From assembly GCF_039522025.1 (NCBI RefSeq), contig NZ_BAAADB010000007.1, forward strand, positions 105,651 through 169,650: a stretch of DNA of 64,000 nucleotides, read 5' to 3'. Under the pieces are notes generated by a model that saw only the letters and a list, made by a program, of their open reading frames with translations, ran no database searches and was not told the origin of the DNA. Shown piece after piece: positions 1-8,892 of this stretch. Position numbers and translations under genes: made by a program. Source of the DNA: Deinococcus depolymerans. GTDB taxonomy: Bacteria; Deinococcota; Deinococci; Deinococcales; Deinococcaceae. Position 1 is the first letter of the stretch; each line of letters begins with the position of its first letter.

Positions 1-1
1 C

Positions 2-265
2 AGCGGGCATCACGCGGCGTACTACCCCGCACAGCTCGGCGGCCTGAACGTCCTCGCCAGCGGCGGCATCGGCGGGCGCGACTACGTGGGACACCCCGGC
101 ACCGCCCGCAGCGCCGTCACCCTGCTGACCCTGCACCCCGCCACGGGCCGAGCGACCTTCCAGACGGTGGACGCGGACACCGGCCAGTCCATTCAGGCCA
201 GCAGCCTGCCCGCCCGCCTGGACGGCCTGGGCGGCCCGCTGAACCGCGTGAACGACTTCCGGTGA
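2..265 (+). CDS. Metallophosphoesterase-like protein, C-terminal fragment
   Basis: The reading frame enters from the left edge and ends at TGA 263-265, so only the last 87 residues are visible. They begin with SGHHAAYYPAQLGG, resembling the metal-binding GHHHAYYPG motif near the C terminus of calcineurin-like phosphoesterases. The histidines would be metal ligands and a Gly-rich stretch follows, as in that family. The catalytic N-terminal part lies outside the window, so the family call rests on one motif. No signal peptide or start can be judged. Confidence 0.55.
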   Translation, partial: SGHHAAYYPAQLGGLNVLASGGIGGRDYVGHPGTARSAVTLLTLHPATGRATFQTVDADTGQSIQASSLPARLDGLGGPLNRVNDFR

Positions 266-337
266 GGCAGGCGGCACGAGAACACCGCCCGCCTCCACCC
301 GGTCAGGGCAGGGGCGGCCGGTCGGCGGGCGTGCTTA

Positions 338-491
338 TACGGATTCCGTTTATTTCGTTGACAACCCGGGAGGGCGCCGGGTTGCCAACTCCACGTCCGG
401 AACCCGCTTTGCTCCTACTCGCTCTGCTGCGCAGCTCTACGAGTCCGCTCGGATTGAACGGTCTTTGCAGCCCATTCAATCGGAGGCCGTA
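338..491 (+). repeat. MITE-like element, copy 1 (154 bp, forward)
   Basis: Starts TACGGATTCCG and ends CGGAGGCCGTA. Exact 3-bp duplication TTA at 335-337 and 492-494. The right TTA is the reverse complement of the TAA stop codon of the hydrolase gene on the minus strand. 'Forward' means the GTTTRTTTCG end is on the left and the GATTGAAYGG hairpin is on the right. Confidence 0.9.
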
Positions 492-1859
492 TTACTGTTT
501 GGGCATCAGGTGGTACAGCTCCAGGCCGCGCGCGGTGCGGTCCTTGAAGCCTTTCCAGTAGGTGTCGTCGGCCCTGGGGGTGCCGTCGGCGTTGCGGCTG
601 TACTTCGCGTTGTTGGAGACGGGGACCGGCACGTTCAGGTACTCGGCGGCGCTCTGGTCGCCCTTGAGTTTCAGGTTCAGGAACGCCGTCACGAAGTGCT
701 GGTTGATGTTGTTCAGGCGGGCGCTGTCCCAGGCGGGTTCGGCGTAGTGCATGTAATCACCGAAGGAGGCGAAGGATTCGGCGGGCGCGGGGTTCGGCGC
801 GACGTTGTGCAGGGCGTTCTGGTACACCAGCATGTAGCGTTCGGCGTTCACGGCGTTCTCGAACAGGGGTTTGACACCGCCCTCGTAGTGGGACACGTCG
901 TCGCGGTCGCCCACGACGAACAGGGTGGGCACCTTGAGGTTCTGCAGGCCGGCGTCCTCCCAGAAGCCGTACTTGCCGCCGAAGTTCACGCCGATGCCGC
1001 GCACGGCGGCGTCCCCGCCCCAGGGAGCGAAGGCGACGACGGCCTTGATGCGCGGGTCCACCTGGTAGTTCCCGGCCTGACGCGCGGCGAAGCCCTTGCC
1101 GGGAACCAGGGGCGCCATCTGCGGGCCGTACCCGGCGCCGGCGGCGTTCAGGGCGCCGTACCCGCCCATGGAGTACCCGACGATGGCGGTCCGGTCGGCG
1201 TCCACGACGCCGCTGAGGGGCGAGCCGCTGCCCGCCGCGCCCAGGCGGGCCATCTCGCTGATGACGAAGTTGTCGTCCAGCGCGCGGTTCAGCAGGGTGC
1301 TGGCGAAGGCGGCGCGGTTGCCGTGGGTGCTGTCGGTGTGGTCGATGGCCACCACGACGTAGCCCTTGCTGGCGAGGTTCTCGGCGAGGTAGGTCATCAG
1401 GACGCGGCTGCCGGCGTACCCGTGCGAGAGGATCACGAGCGGGAAGGCCTCTCCCTTCAGGGGGGGGGCGGCGCGGTTGGCGCGGCCGCGCGTCAGGAAG
1501 GGTTTGTCGGGGGCGCTGCCCAGCACGTCGCTGTAGGTGGTCAGGCCGCTGCCGCTGCGGCCGGCGGTGGGGTACCAGACTTCGACGGTCAGGGGGCGGT
1601 CGTAGGTGGGCACGACGCCGTCCCTGGCATTCACGATGTCCTGCTGGCCGGGGTTGACGAGGTTCAGGGTGCGCACGCCCACGGCGTACTGGCCGCGCGC
1701 GGCAAGTTCGGGCGCGTCGGGGCGCAGGTCACCGGGAACCGTCAGGGAGGTGCTGAGCGGCGCGGGCAGCGGCGAGGCGGGCGGGGCCGGGGTGGTCTGG
1801 GCGTGCGCGGCGGGCAGGGTCAGCAGGGCAAGGGACAGGAGCAGGCGGGGTGGGTTCAT
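492..1859 (-). CDS. Secreted alpha/beta hydrolase (dienelactone hydrolase / PAF-acetylhydrolase-like)
   Basis: A 455-residue exported serine hydrolase. I chose ATG 1859 because a clear signal peptide ([21 protein letters not shown]) follows and GGAGG lies 8 nt upstream; 13 more codons are open but lack these features. The nucleophile motif is GYSMGG; VVGDRDD and ALHNVAP probably carry the acid and histidine. [12 protein letters not shown] is the oxyanion-loop strand. The fold matches the predicted dienelactone hydrolase / platelet-activating-factor acetylhydrolase isoform II group (COG4188-like), which act on esters of unknown physiological identity. The stop codon is also the right target duplication of a MITE copy. 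Substrate unknown; fold call firm. Confidence 0.85.
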   Translation of the reverse strand: MNPPRLLLSLALLTLPAAHAQTTPAPPASPLPAPLSTSLTVPGDLRPDAPELAARGQYAVGVRTLNLVNPGQQDIVNARDGVVPTYDRPLTVEVWYPTAGRSGSGLTTYSDVLGSAPDKPFLTRGRANRAAPPLKGEAFPLVILSHGYAGSRVLMTYLAENLASKGYVVVAIDHTDSTHGNRAAFASTLLNRALDDNFVISEMARLGAAGSGSPLSGVVDADRTAIVGYSMGGYGALNAAGAGYGPQMAPLVPGKGFAARQAGNYQVDPRIKAVVAFAPWGGDAAVRGIGVNFGGKYGFWEDAGLQNLKVPTLFVVGDRDDVSHYEGGVKPLFENAVNAERYMLVYQNALHNVAPNPAPAESFASFGDYMHYAEPAWDSARLNNINQHFVTAFLNLKLKGDQSAAEYLNVPVPVSNNAKYSRNADGTPRADDTYWKGFKDRTARGLELYHLMPKQ

Positions 1860-2017
1860 GGTTGCAGCCTCCACAGGCAGTCCGGGCCGCGCAGGCAAGG
1901 CGCCCGGTGCGGAAGGGACCGTCCACTGGTTTGTGATTCAAAGCGCAGCATACTCTGTTCCTGATTCGTCAGCGGTCCGTCAGGGGGCCGGTCGGTGCAG
2001 GCACGTCCAGACAACAG

Positions 2018-2042
2018 AAAAACCCCCGCGCGGGGCGGGGGT
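2018..2042 (-). terminator. Rho-independent terminator of the sulfurtransferase gene
   Basis: Read on the minus strand, a G/C-only hairpin (CCCCC...GGGGG) is followed directly by TTTTT. It begins 17 nt after the sulfurtransferase stop codon. Confidence 0.8.
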
Positions 2043-2059
2043 GGGGCGCGGAGTGCGGG

Positions 2060-2920
2060 TCAGCTTTCGCTGTAGGTCTTCTCGATGGGCATGCCCACGG
2101 CGTTGCCCCACTCGGTCCAGCTGCCGTCGTAGTTGCGCACGTTCGGGTAGCCCAGCAGTTCGCGCAGCACGAACCAGCTGTGGCTGCTGCGTTCGGCGAT
2201 GCGGCAGTACGCGATGACTTCCTTGTCGGCGGTGACGCCCTCCCCCTCGTACAGGGCCTTGAGTTCGTCGGCGCTCTTGAAGGTGCCGTCCTCGTTGGTG
2301 GCTTTCGCCCAGGGAATGGAGCGCGCGCCGGGAATGTGGCCGCCGCGCAGCACGCCTTCTTGCGGGTAGTTGGCCATGTGCGTGACCTTGCCGCTGAACT
2401 CGTCGGGGCTGCGCACGTCGACCAGGGCGCCCTTGCCGTCCTGCACGGCTTTCAGGTGGGCCTTGACCTCGTCGCGGTAGGCGCGGAGGCTGTCGTCGCG
2501 GGTCAGGGCGGGGTACTCGCTGGGCTGCACGGGGGTGACGTCGGTGGTGGTCTCGCGGCCCTCGGCCATCCACTTCTGGCGGCCGCCGTTCATGAGTTTC
2601 AGGTTCTTCACGCCGCTGTAGCTCAGGAACCAGTAGGCGTAGCTGGCCCACCAGTTGCTCTTGTCGCCGTACAGGATGATCTGGTCGTCGGCTCGGATGC
2701 CCAGGCGGCCCAGCAGTTCGCTGACCTTGTCGGGCGTGATGAAGTCACGTTCGACCGGGTGCCACAGGTCGGTCTGCCAGTCGAGTTTCACGGCGCCGGG
2801 GATGTGGCCGGTGTCGTACAGCAGGATGTCCTCGTCGACCTCGATCAGGCGGATGCCGTCCTTGTTCAGGTTCTGCGCGACCCAGTCGGTGCTGACCAGT
2901 ACGTCTTTTGCGTATTCCAT
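2060..2920 (-). CDS. Thiosulfate sulfurtransferase (tandem rhodanese)
   Basis: A 286-residue enzyme with two rhodanese domains, transferring sulfane sulfur from a donor such as thiosulfate to an acceptor. The active-site loop CRIAERSSH holds the persulfide-forming Cys239 and matches the CRIGERSSH loop of the CysA/SseA group. The N-terminal domain (residues 1-140) lacks a cysteine at the equivalent site, as usual. ATG 2920 was chosen because GGAGG precedes it by 6 nt; 17 upstream codons are open but not conserved. A promoter lies at 2974-3003 and a terminator at 2018-2042, so this is a monocistronic gene, divergent from sufE. Confidence 0.92.
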   Translation of the reverse strand: MEYAKDVLVSTDWVAQNLNKDGIRLIEVDEDILLYDTGHIPGAVKLDWQTDLWHPVERDFITPDKVSELLGRLGIRADDQIILYGDKSNWWASYAYWFLSYSGVKNLKLMNGGRQKWMAEGRETTTDVTPVQPSEYPALTRDDSLRAYRDEVKAHLKAVQDGKGALVDVRSPDEFSGKVTHMANYPQEGVLRGGHIPGARSIPWAKATNEDGTFKSADELKALYEGEGVTADKEVIAYCRIAERSSHSWFVLRELLGYPNVRNYDGSWTEWGNAVGMPIEKTYSES

Positions 2921-2973
2921 GTGGGGTGCCTCCTGTGGCGGGTATGGGGGGTGACGCTCGGGTTTGCCCACCG

Positions 2974-3003
2974 ATTGTACCCCCCGCCAGCATCAATTGA
3001 CAA
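2974..3003 (-). promoter_or_regulatory. Sigma-70-type promoter for the sulfurtransferase gene
   Basis: On the minus strand -35 TTGTCA (3003-2998), an 18-bp spacer and -10 TACAAT (2979-2974). The predicted start near 2967 gives a leader of about 47 nt carrying the GGAGG ribosome site. Confidence 0.65.
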
Positions 3004-3063
3004 AAGAGGTCAACTGGACAGGGCCACCCAATCCCGCCCCCCGGCCAGCGCTACAGTACCCGC

Positions 3064-3513
<450 letters not shown>

Positions 3514-3561
3514 ACCAAAGACCCACCCCGCAACGGCTCCCAGCCGGTGCGCCGGCCCCGT

Positions 3562-4128
3562 TCAGTCCCCGGGCAGCGCGGCGTCCAGCAGCAGGACGCT
3601 CAGACCCAACCCCAGGCCGTAGGCGACGTGCGCGCCGAGGCGGTTGGCATGCCCGCGCGCCGGACTGCCGGCCGGGCCGTCCTGCAGGCCCAGCAGCGGC
3701 ACGAGCCCCTCGTCGATCAGCGCCCACAGGCCCACGCCGAACGCCGCGCCTTTCAGGGGATTGCCGCGCCCGGCCAGCGCGCCGTACAGGCCGCCGCTGA
3801 CCGCGCCCATGCCCCAGTGGACGGCCTCGCTGAGGGCCGCGCGGGTCTGCCTGCCCGGCGCGTGCCCGGCCACGCCCTCGTAGGCGAGGCGGCCCAGGGC
3901 GGCGGTGCTGCTCTCGCCGGGTTCGTGCACCTGCCCGAGCGGGGCGATGGAGTGCGCGTCGGGTTTCGGTTTCTGATCCTGGCCGCCCCCGTCGCTTTCA
4001 TCCCCTTCGCTGCTGCCCTCGACCAGCGGCGCGGCGCGGGTCCAGTACTGGCCCATGGCGAGGGTCCCGGCGGCGCCGCCGACAAGGCCGATCAGAATGC
4101 TGCGGTAGGTGCTGTGACGGTGACTCAT
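3562..4128 (-). CDS. Small membrane protein, possibly DUF1440/YagU-like
   Basis: 188 residues starting MSHRHSTYRS. ATG 4128 is supported by a TACGGT -10 box (4141-4136) 7 nt upstream. Hydrophobic segments lie near residues 10-27, 104-125, 131-150 and 168-186, separated by a soluble acidic/Gln-rich stretch (about 37-65). GGAAGTLAMG near the start and AHVAYGLGLG near the end resemble the DUF1440 group, whose role is poorly known. It converges on sufE. Function not assigned; the family call is tentative. Confidence 0.5.
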   Translation of the reverse strand: MSHRHSTYRSILIGLVGGAAGTLAMGQYWTRAAPLVEGSSEGDESDGGGQDQKPKPDAHSIAPLGQVHEPGESSTAALGRLAYEGVAGHAPGRQTRAALSEAVHWGMGAVSGGLYGALAGRGNPLKGAAFGVGLWALIDEGLVPLLGLQDGPAGSPARGHANRLGAHVAYGLGLGLSVLLLDAALPGD

Positions 4129-4148
4129 GCCGCCCACCGTACGCAGTG

Positions 4149-4177
4149 GGGGGCCGCGCGACTGCCGCGCGGCCCCC
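4149..4177. terminator. GC-rich hairpin downstream of the pyrophosphatase gene
   Basis: A perfect 12-bp inverted repeat (GGGGGCCGCGCG and its complement) with a 5-nt loop, 47 nt after the rdgB stop codon. There is no T run, so it may stabilise a 3' end rather than terminate on its own. Confidence 0.45.
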
Positions 4178-4224
4178 AGAGTGAAGGTTTCCCCGCTGTT
4201 GTCCCAGCGGTCCCTGAACGCGGG

Positions 4225-4845
4225 TCAGCCCAGCTGACTGACTTCCCGTTCCGGCAGGCCGGCGTGGTGGGCGGCCCGCAGCGCCGCGAGCGCCTGTCCG
4301 CGGTGGCTGATGGCGCGTTTCTCGGCGACGGTCATCTCGGCCAGGGTGCGGGTGTCGCCGTCCGGCACGAACAGCGGGTCGTACCCGAAGCCGTTCTCGC
4401 CGCGCGGCCCCTCGAGGAGCGTGCCGGGCAGTTCGCCGCGGTACGTCTCGAGGTGCCCGTCCGGGTACGCCAGGATGATCACGGACACGAACTTCGCGCG
4501 GCGGTTCTTCTGTCCGCGCAGACGCTCGAGCAGGAACACGTTGCGTTCCGTGTCGCTGTCCACGTTGCCGTAGCGGGCGCTGTACACGCCGGGTTCCCCG
4601 CCGAGCGCCTCGACCTCGATGCCGCTGTCGTCGGCCAGGGCCGGCAGGTTCAGCATGTGCGCGGCGGCGCAGGCTTTCAGGGCGGCGTTCTCCTCGTAGG
4701 TCGAGCCGGTCTCCTCGGGCAGGGGCAGGCCGCCCAGGTCCTGCAGCGCCCACCCGAGCCCGCCGAGCGCCTCCTCGATCTCCCGGACCTTGCCCTTGTT
4801 CCCGGTCGCCACGACCACCCGCATCCCTGCCCCGTCACTCATCAC
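4225..4845 (-). CDS. rdgB: Non-canonical purine NTP pyrophosphatase (RdgB/HAM1)
   Basis: 206 residues. Hydrolyses dITP, ITP and XTP to monophosphates, clearing deaminated purines before they enter nucleic acids. Family motifs: VVVATGNKGKVREI (phosphate-binding start), TYEENAALKA, ADDSGIEVEALGG with the catalytic Asp pair, GVYSARY, GFGYDPLF and KRAISHRGQAL. A TAGACT -10 box (4858-4853) sits exactly 7 nt before GTG 4845, favouring this GTG; ATG 4842 and 4824 are alternatives. Gene order with dacB suggests no functional link. Confidence 0.92.
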   Translation of the reverse strand: MMSDGAGMRVVVATGNKGKVREIEEALGGLGWALQDLGGLPLPEETGSTYEENAALKACAAAHMLNLPALADDSGIEVEALGGEPGVYSARYGNVDSDTERNVFLLERLRGQKNRRAKFVSVIILAYPDGHLETYRGELPGTLLEGPRGENGFGYDPLFVPDGDTRTLAEMTVAEKRAISHRGQALAALRAAHHAGLPEREVSQLG

Positions 4846-4947
4846 GCCCGCAAGTCTAGAGGATTCCTCTCACACCCGCGTGAACATCCCCACCGGCAGG
4901 AGCGGCGTGACTGGCCGGCCACCCCCCCCCGGGCGGGGGCGTGCGGA

Positions 4948-6441
4948 TCAGTGGGCGCCGGCCATGGCGGCGACCAGCCGGTCCTGCGCGGCCCGCAGGG
5001 TCAGGATGGACGTGTCCTCGGGGCCGTTCATCAGGACCGCGAAGGCCAGGGTGCGGCCGCTGTGGCCCGTCACGTACCCGGCCAGGGCGCTGACGCCGGG
5101 CAGCGTGCCGGTCTTGGCGCGCACGTCCAGGTTCAGGCCGCGCATCCGCAGCGCCAGCGTGCCGCCGCGGCCGTCGTGCGCGGGCACGGCCTCCCCCGTT
5201 CCGGCCTGCGGGAGCGCCTCGATGAACGCGTTGCCCCGGCTGCGGTACAGCGCGGCGGGCAGCAGCGCGCCCGGTCCGGCGCGGCGGGCGGCGATCTGCG
5301 CGGCGGGTGTGGGGAACGGCAGGTCGTGCATGACGGTCAGCAGGGTAACCAGCGTGCGGGGGCTCAGGCGGGACTCGCGGCTCAGGCCGCTGCCGTCCGC
5401 GAGGCGCAGGCCGCCGAGGTCCACGCCGATCTGCCGCAGGAACGCCCGTTCGCGGGCCAGGGCGCCGCGCAGGGTGCCGTTCCCGCCGGGCGGGTGCGCC
5501 AGGGTGGCGAGCAGTTCCTCGGCCAGCAGGTTGTCGCTGGGACGCAGCGTGCGGGCCAGCACCGTGAACGGTGAGCCGCTGCGGACACTGGCGATTCCCT
5601 GTTCCGGACGGCGACCGACCGGCACGGGCGGAGCGGGTTGGGTCGGGGCGTCGGCCGTGGAGGGCGGCAGGTAGGGAGTGAACGGCGCGGCGGCGCCCGG
5701 CGTGTCCGACTGCACCGTCACGCCCGCCAGGCGTAGCTGCGCGATCAGCGCCGCGCCCAGGCGGGCCCGGGCGGCGGCCGCGTCCACCGGGGGGCGGTCA
5801 TGCCAGTCGGCCAGGCGCAGGGCGGTCACGGGGACGCCCAGCGGCAGGGACGCGAAACCCGCGGAGGTCAGGGTCGCGTCGTCCAGGCGCACCTCGCCCA
5901 CCGAGCGCAGCCCACGCGCCCGCGCCTGCTGCGCCAGCGCCCTCAGGCTGTACGGGCCGCGGTCCACGCTGAGCAGCGGGTCGCCGCTGCCGCGCAGCGT
6001 GAGGGCCTTCACGGCCGGGCGGCCCACCTGCGCGGCCGGGACGGTCAGTTCGGCCGTCCATTCGCCGTCCGCGCCGCCCCGCTCGGTCAGGACGGCCGCC
6101 GCCGTGATCAGCTTGGTGGTGCTGGCCGGAATGAACGGCTCGTCGGCCGCCTGCGCTTCGAGGACCGGGCCGCCGCCCACCTCGCGCAGCAGCACGCCCA
6201 CGCGCACCCCGGCCGGCAGGTCCCGCAGCGCGGCGCGTGAGGGCCCGCTCAGGCCCGGTTCGCGGGTCATGTGCAGCGCCGGCTGCGCCCCACGGGTCCG
6301 TACCGCTGCGGCCGGCGCGGGCGGGACCGGCGCGGCTGGCGTCTGCAGCGCTGGCGTCTGCACGGAGGCAGCCTGCGGGGAGGCGGCCTGCGGGACCTGC
6401 GCGCTGGCCGGGAGCAGCAGGAGGAGCAGCAGGCGGCGCAT
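4948..6441 (-). CDS. dacB: D-alanyl-D-alanine carboxypeptidase/endopeptidase (PBP4, DacB family)
   Basis: 497 residues with a signal peptide (residues 1-14). Penicillin-binding protein of the S13 type, trimming or cleaving D-Ala peptides of peptidoglycan in the envelope. The three catalytic boxes are intact: S107-x-x-K110 in FIPASTTK, S302-D-N304 in [10 protein letters not shown] and K443-T-G445 in [20 protein letters not shown] (349-360) is the usual PBP4 loop. The stretch between residues 120 and 290 is the extra domain inserted between boxes 1 and 2 in this class. A TATCCT -10 box (6454-6449) lies 7 nt before the ATG. A low-complexity Pro/Ala/Gln linker fills residues 15-50. Confidence 0.93.
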   Translation of the reverse strand: MRRLLLLLLLPASAQVPQAASPQAASVQTPALQTPAAPVPPAPAAAVRTRGAQPALHMTREPGLSGPSRAALRDLPAGVRVGVLLREVGGGPVLEAQAADEPFIPASTTKLITAAAVLTERGGADGEWTAELTVPAAQVGRPAVKALTLRGSGDPLLSVDRGPYSLRALAQQARARGLRSVGEVRLDDATLTSAGFASLPLGVPVTALRLADWHDRPPVDAAAARARLGAALIAQLRLAGVTVQSDTPGAAAPFTPYLPPSTADAPTQPAPPVPVGRRPEQGIASVRSGSPFTVLARTLRPSDNLLAEELLATLAHPPGGNGTLRGALARERAFLRQIGVDLGGLRLADGSGLSRESRLSPRTLVTLLTVMHDLPFPTPAAQIAARRAGPGALLPAALYRSRGNAFIEALPQAGTGEAVPAHDGRGGTLALRMRGLNLDVRAKTGTLPGVSALAGYVTGHSGRTLAFAVLMNGPEDTSILTLRAAQDRLVAAMAGAH

Positions 6442-6499
6442 GACCGGCAGGATAGCGGCCCGGGCGGGGCGGATGGTACCGGCCGGCGCGGCCCGCCCA

Positions 6500-6631
6500 T
6501 ACGGACGGCCGTCTGTTTCGCCCTCAGCCCGGAATCACACCGGGTTGCGAACGCCACGCCCGGCAGTCCGCTCTGCGCCTCCCTGCATCCGCTCGGGTGG
6601 AACGGTTCTCGCCACCCGACCGGAGTCCGGA
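6500..6631 (+). repeat. MITE-like element, copy 2 (132 bp, forward, degenerate)
   Basis: Starts TACGGACGGCCG and ends CGGAGTCCGGA, with internal sequence clearly diverged. Right flank TCA (6632-6634) is the complement of the TGA stop of the ferredoxin-like gene; left flank is CCA, one base off an exact duplication. An older copy. Confidence 0.75.
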
Positions 6632-7645
6632 TCACATCACGCTGTCACTCTCGCGCAGCAGGATGGGCGCCTCGAAGGCGGCGGGCAGCCACGCCTCCTG
6701 CGCGTGAATCGCCTGGGGCGGGCAGGAGCGCAGGCAGGCCATGCACCCCGTGCAGGCCGCGAGGTTCAGCAGCAGCCGCACGCCCCCGTCGGGCTGCAGG
6801 TCGCGCGTGATGGCGTCGGTGGGGCACACGTTCGCGCACACCGGGCAGTCGATGCAGGTATCGTCCACCAGCGGGGCGGGCCAGTGCAGGCCCACCCCGG
6901 CGGGCGGGGCGGGTTTCAGGGTCCGGGCGCGCCACTGCCATTCCTGCGGCGTGCGGTCCTCGGGCACGCTCCAGTCCACGAACGGCAGCGGACTTTCCGG
7001 GATGCTCTGCGCGACCTGCTGCCCGGCCGCGCGGAACATCGCGCCGAACGCGCCGCGCCGCGAGACCTTCAGGGCGCGGCCGGCGTCGTCCGGCGTGACC
7101 GCGCGGACCGTGACCTGCGCGGGGTGGCCGGTGGGCGCACGCAGGCGCTGCGTTTCCTCCAGCACCCGCGTCAGGCGGGCGGGCACGTCGGGCGCGCCGA
7201 CCGCGCAGGTATCGCAGGCCCCGTGAATCAGGGTCAGCGGGGTGTTCCACGCGCCGGCCGCCGAGAGCAGCGCCGGGGTCACGCGCCCCAGGCAGGGCAG
7301 GCTGGGACCGCCGGCCCCGCTCTGCGAGCAGGTCAGGCTGGCGTCCTGCGCCGGGCGGCCCGGCTGGGACTGCTGGTCTTTCACGCTCTGCAGCGTGGGC
7401 AGCAGGTTGTACTCCAGCGCGCCCGTCGGGCAGACCTGCACGCAGATCCCGCAGCCGGTGCAGAGGTCCGGGTCGATCTGAATGCTGGCCCCGAGCATTC
7501 CGACGTTGATGGCGTCGTGCGGGCAGGCGGCGTGACAGGCGTCGCAGCCGCCGACCGCCTGCCGTTCCAGCAGGCAGCGGGGCGGCGTGAACCGCGGAAC
7601 GTGATTCCCGGAATCATCCAGGCGGGCCAGAACACCTTGCAGCAT
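6632..7645 (-). CDS. Multi-cluster 4Fe-4S ferredoxin-type protein
   Basis: 337 residues. N-terminal half: an atypical CDACHAACP (Cys34, 37, 41, possibly with Cys24 as fourth ligand) and a regular CTGCGICVQVCP (Cys62-72). C-terminal half: two regular motifs, CIDCPVCANVCP and CTGCMACLRSCP. Between them lies a cysteine-bearing domain (LTCSQSG..., IHGACDTC) resembling the small iron-sulfur subunits of heterodisulfide-reductase or hydrogenase complexes. It is presumably an electron carrier or a subunit of an unknown redox complex; no partner oxidoreductase adjoins it. It follows the DUF454 gene by 9 bp in the same direction, so probably co-transcribed. Confidence 0.75.
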   Translation of the reverse strand: MLQGVLARLDDSGNHVPRFTPPRCLLERQAVGGCDACHAACPHDAINVGMLGASIQIDPDLCTGCGICVQVCPTGALEYNLLPTLQSVKDQQSQPGRPAQDASLTCSQSGAGGPSLPCLGRVTPALLSAAGAWNTPLTLIHGACDTCAVGAPDVPARLTRVLEETQRLRAPTGHPAQVTVRAVTPDDAGRALKVSRRGAFGAMFRAAGQQVAQSIPESPLPFVDWSVPEDRTPQEWQWRARTLKPAPPAGVGLHWPAPLVDDTCIDCPVCANVCPTDAITRDLQPDGGVRLLLNLAACTGCMACLRSCPPQAIHAQEAWLPAAFEAPILLRESDSVM

Positions 7646-7654
7646 GGCCGGAGT

Positions 7655-8059
7655 CTACGCGCCGGAGCGGCCGTCCGGGCGGGTCGGGACGCGCCGCGTG
7701 ATGAACAGCACGCCCGCCAGCCCCACCAGCACCCAGGCGACCTGCCCCGCCAGCACCGGAATGCGGCCCACGCTGAACCCCACCGCCAGCGTGATGCACA
7801 GGCACGCGGCCCACTTGGCACGCCGCGGCATGCCCAGGCCGGCGCGGTAGTCGCGGATCAGGTCGCCCACGACCGGCCGGGACAGCAGCCACGCCTCCCA
7901 GCGCGGATCGCCGCGTGAAAAGCAGGTGGCCGCCAGGATGAACCACACCGTCCCTGGAAAGCCCGGCAGGAGCAGGCCCAGCACGCCCAGGCCGCAGAGC
8001 ACGAAGCCCAGCGCGACCCACAGGGGCCGCGCCGGGGTGGGGGAAGGAGAGCGGGACAT
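7655..8059 (-). CDS. DUF454 (YbaN-like) membrane protein
   Basis: 134 residues. The central block LLPGFPGTVWFILAATCFSR and the following WLLSRPVVGDLIRDY are the DUF454 signature; in this family a 'LPLLPTTPF' hairpin precedes a Cys-Phe-Arg/Ser segment. Three to four hydrophobic helices, about residues 11-45, 82-100 and 103-122. A TACCCT -10 box (8071-8066) ends 6 nt before the ATG. First gene of a two-gene unit with the ferredoxin-type protein; in other bacteria DUF454 genes also sit near redox genes. Biochemical role unknown. Confidence 0.75.
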   Translation of the reverse strand: MSRSPSPTPARPLWVALGFVLCGLGVLGLLLPGFPGTVWFILAATCFSRGDPRWEAWLLSRPVVGDLIRDYRAGLGMPRRAKWAACLCITLAVGFSVGRIPVLAGQVAWVLVGLAGVLFITRRVPTRPDGRSGA

Positions 8060-8130
8060 GCGTTCAGGGTAGCGCCGGGGGCCCGCAGGAAGGGCCAGGC
8101 GGCCACGTCCCCGGCCCGCACGCCCGGGCG

Positions 8131-8655
8131 TCAGGCCGGGTCGTGCGCGTCGGGGGGAAGGATCAGGATGCCGTCCTCGTCGGCGCTGATCCGGTCGCCG
8201 GGGTGGATGGTGACGCCCGCGAAGGTGACGGGCACGTCCCGCTCGCCGCCCGGCTGCTTGCCGCTGCGGCGTGGGTGGGCGGCCAGCGCGCGGATGCCGA
8301 GGTTCAGGCCCTGCAGTTCGGCGGTGTCGCGCACGCAGCCGTTCACGATCACGCCCGCCCAGCCGCCGCGCTCGCCCAGTTCCCCGAGTTGCCCGCCCAG
8401 CAGCGCGCAGTTCAGGCTGCCGCCGCCGTCCACGACGAGTACGCGGCCCTCGCCGGGGGTGGACAGGGTCTCGCGGACCAGCGGGTTGTTCTCGTGGACG
8501 CGCAGCGTGACGGCCCGGCCCGTGAAGCGCGGGCGGCCTCCGAATTCCCGGAACAGCGGCGCGACCACCGGCGCGTCCGGATACAGGTCACTCAGGTCGG
8601 TGGTGGGCAGGTCGGCCAGCGGCAGGTGCTGCGGCCCTTCCGGGTTGTGGGTCAT
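8131..8655 (-). CDS. RraA-like protein (HMG aldolase / RNase E inhibitor fold)
   Basis: 174 residues from ATG 8655 (MTHNPEGPQHLPLADLPTTD); the longer open frame runs back into a MITE and is not coding. Motifs LVVDGGGSLNCALLGGQLGELG and GWAGVIVNGCVRDTAEL are those of RraA and of class II 4-hydroxy-4-methyl-2-oxoglutarate/oxaloacetate lyases, where the Arg-Asp pair of GCVRD binds substrate and metal. C-terminal PGDRISADEDGILILP closes the fold. Whether it acts as a lyase or a protein regulator cannot be told from sequence. Confidence 0.85.
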   Translation of the reverse strand: MTHNPEGPQHLPLADLPTTDLSDLYPDAPVVAPLFREFGGRPRFTGRAVTLRVHENNPLVRETLSTPGEGRVLVVDGGGSLNCALLGGQLGELGERGGWAGVIVNGCVRDTAELQGLNLGIRALAAHPRRSGKQPGGERDVPVTFAGVTIHPGDRISADEDGILILPPDAHDPA

Positions 8656-8735
8656 GCCGCAGTCAAGCAGGCGCGCGACGTGGGGAACCGGTACCCGCGC
8701 GGGAACGCCCCTGCAACCCGCGCGGGTACGGGTCA

Positions 8736-8892
8736 TACGGACTGCCGTTTGTTTCGTTGACAACCCGGAACAGCACCGGGTCGTCAACTCCACGTCCGGA
8801 GGGGCGCCCAGCTCCCACTCTGCAGGGCAGCTCTGCGAGTCGCATCCGCTCCGATTGAATGGTCTTTGCAGCCCATTCAATCGGAGTCCGTA
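8736..8892 (+). repeat. MITE-like element, copy 3 (157 bp, forward)
   Basis: Starts TACGGACTGCCG, ends CGGAGTCCGTA. Exact duplication TCA at 8733-8735 and 8893-8895; the right one is the complement of the XdhC gene's TGA stop. Full-length copy with the terminal GATTGAATGG/CCATTCAATC hairpin. Confidence 0.92.

Noticed and set aside
465..1964. A 499-residue plus-strand ORF antisense to the hydrolase
   Set aside because: Low-complexity Val/Gly/Ala/Arg shadow of a gene with clear motifs and signal peptide on the other strand.
3547..5574. A 675-residue plus-strand ORF spanning three minus-strand genes
   Set aside because: It covers three recognisable genes in antisense and has no domain-like pattern.
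8656..8880. Longer start for the RraA-like protein
   Set aside because: The 75 extra codons run through MITE copy 3; family homology starts at ATG 8655.
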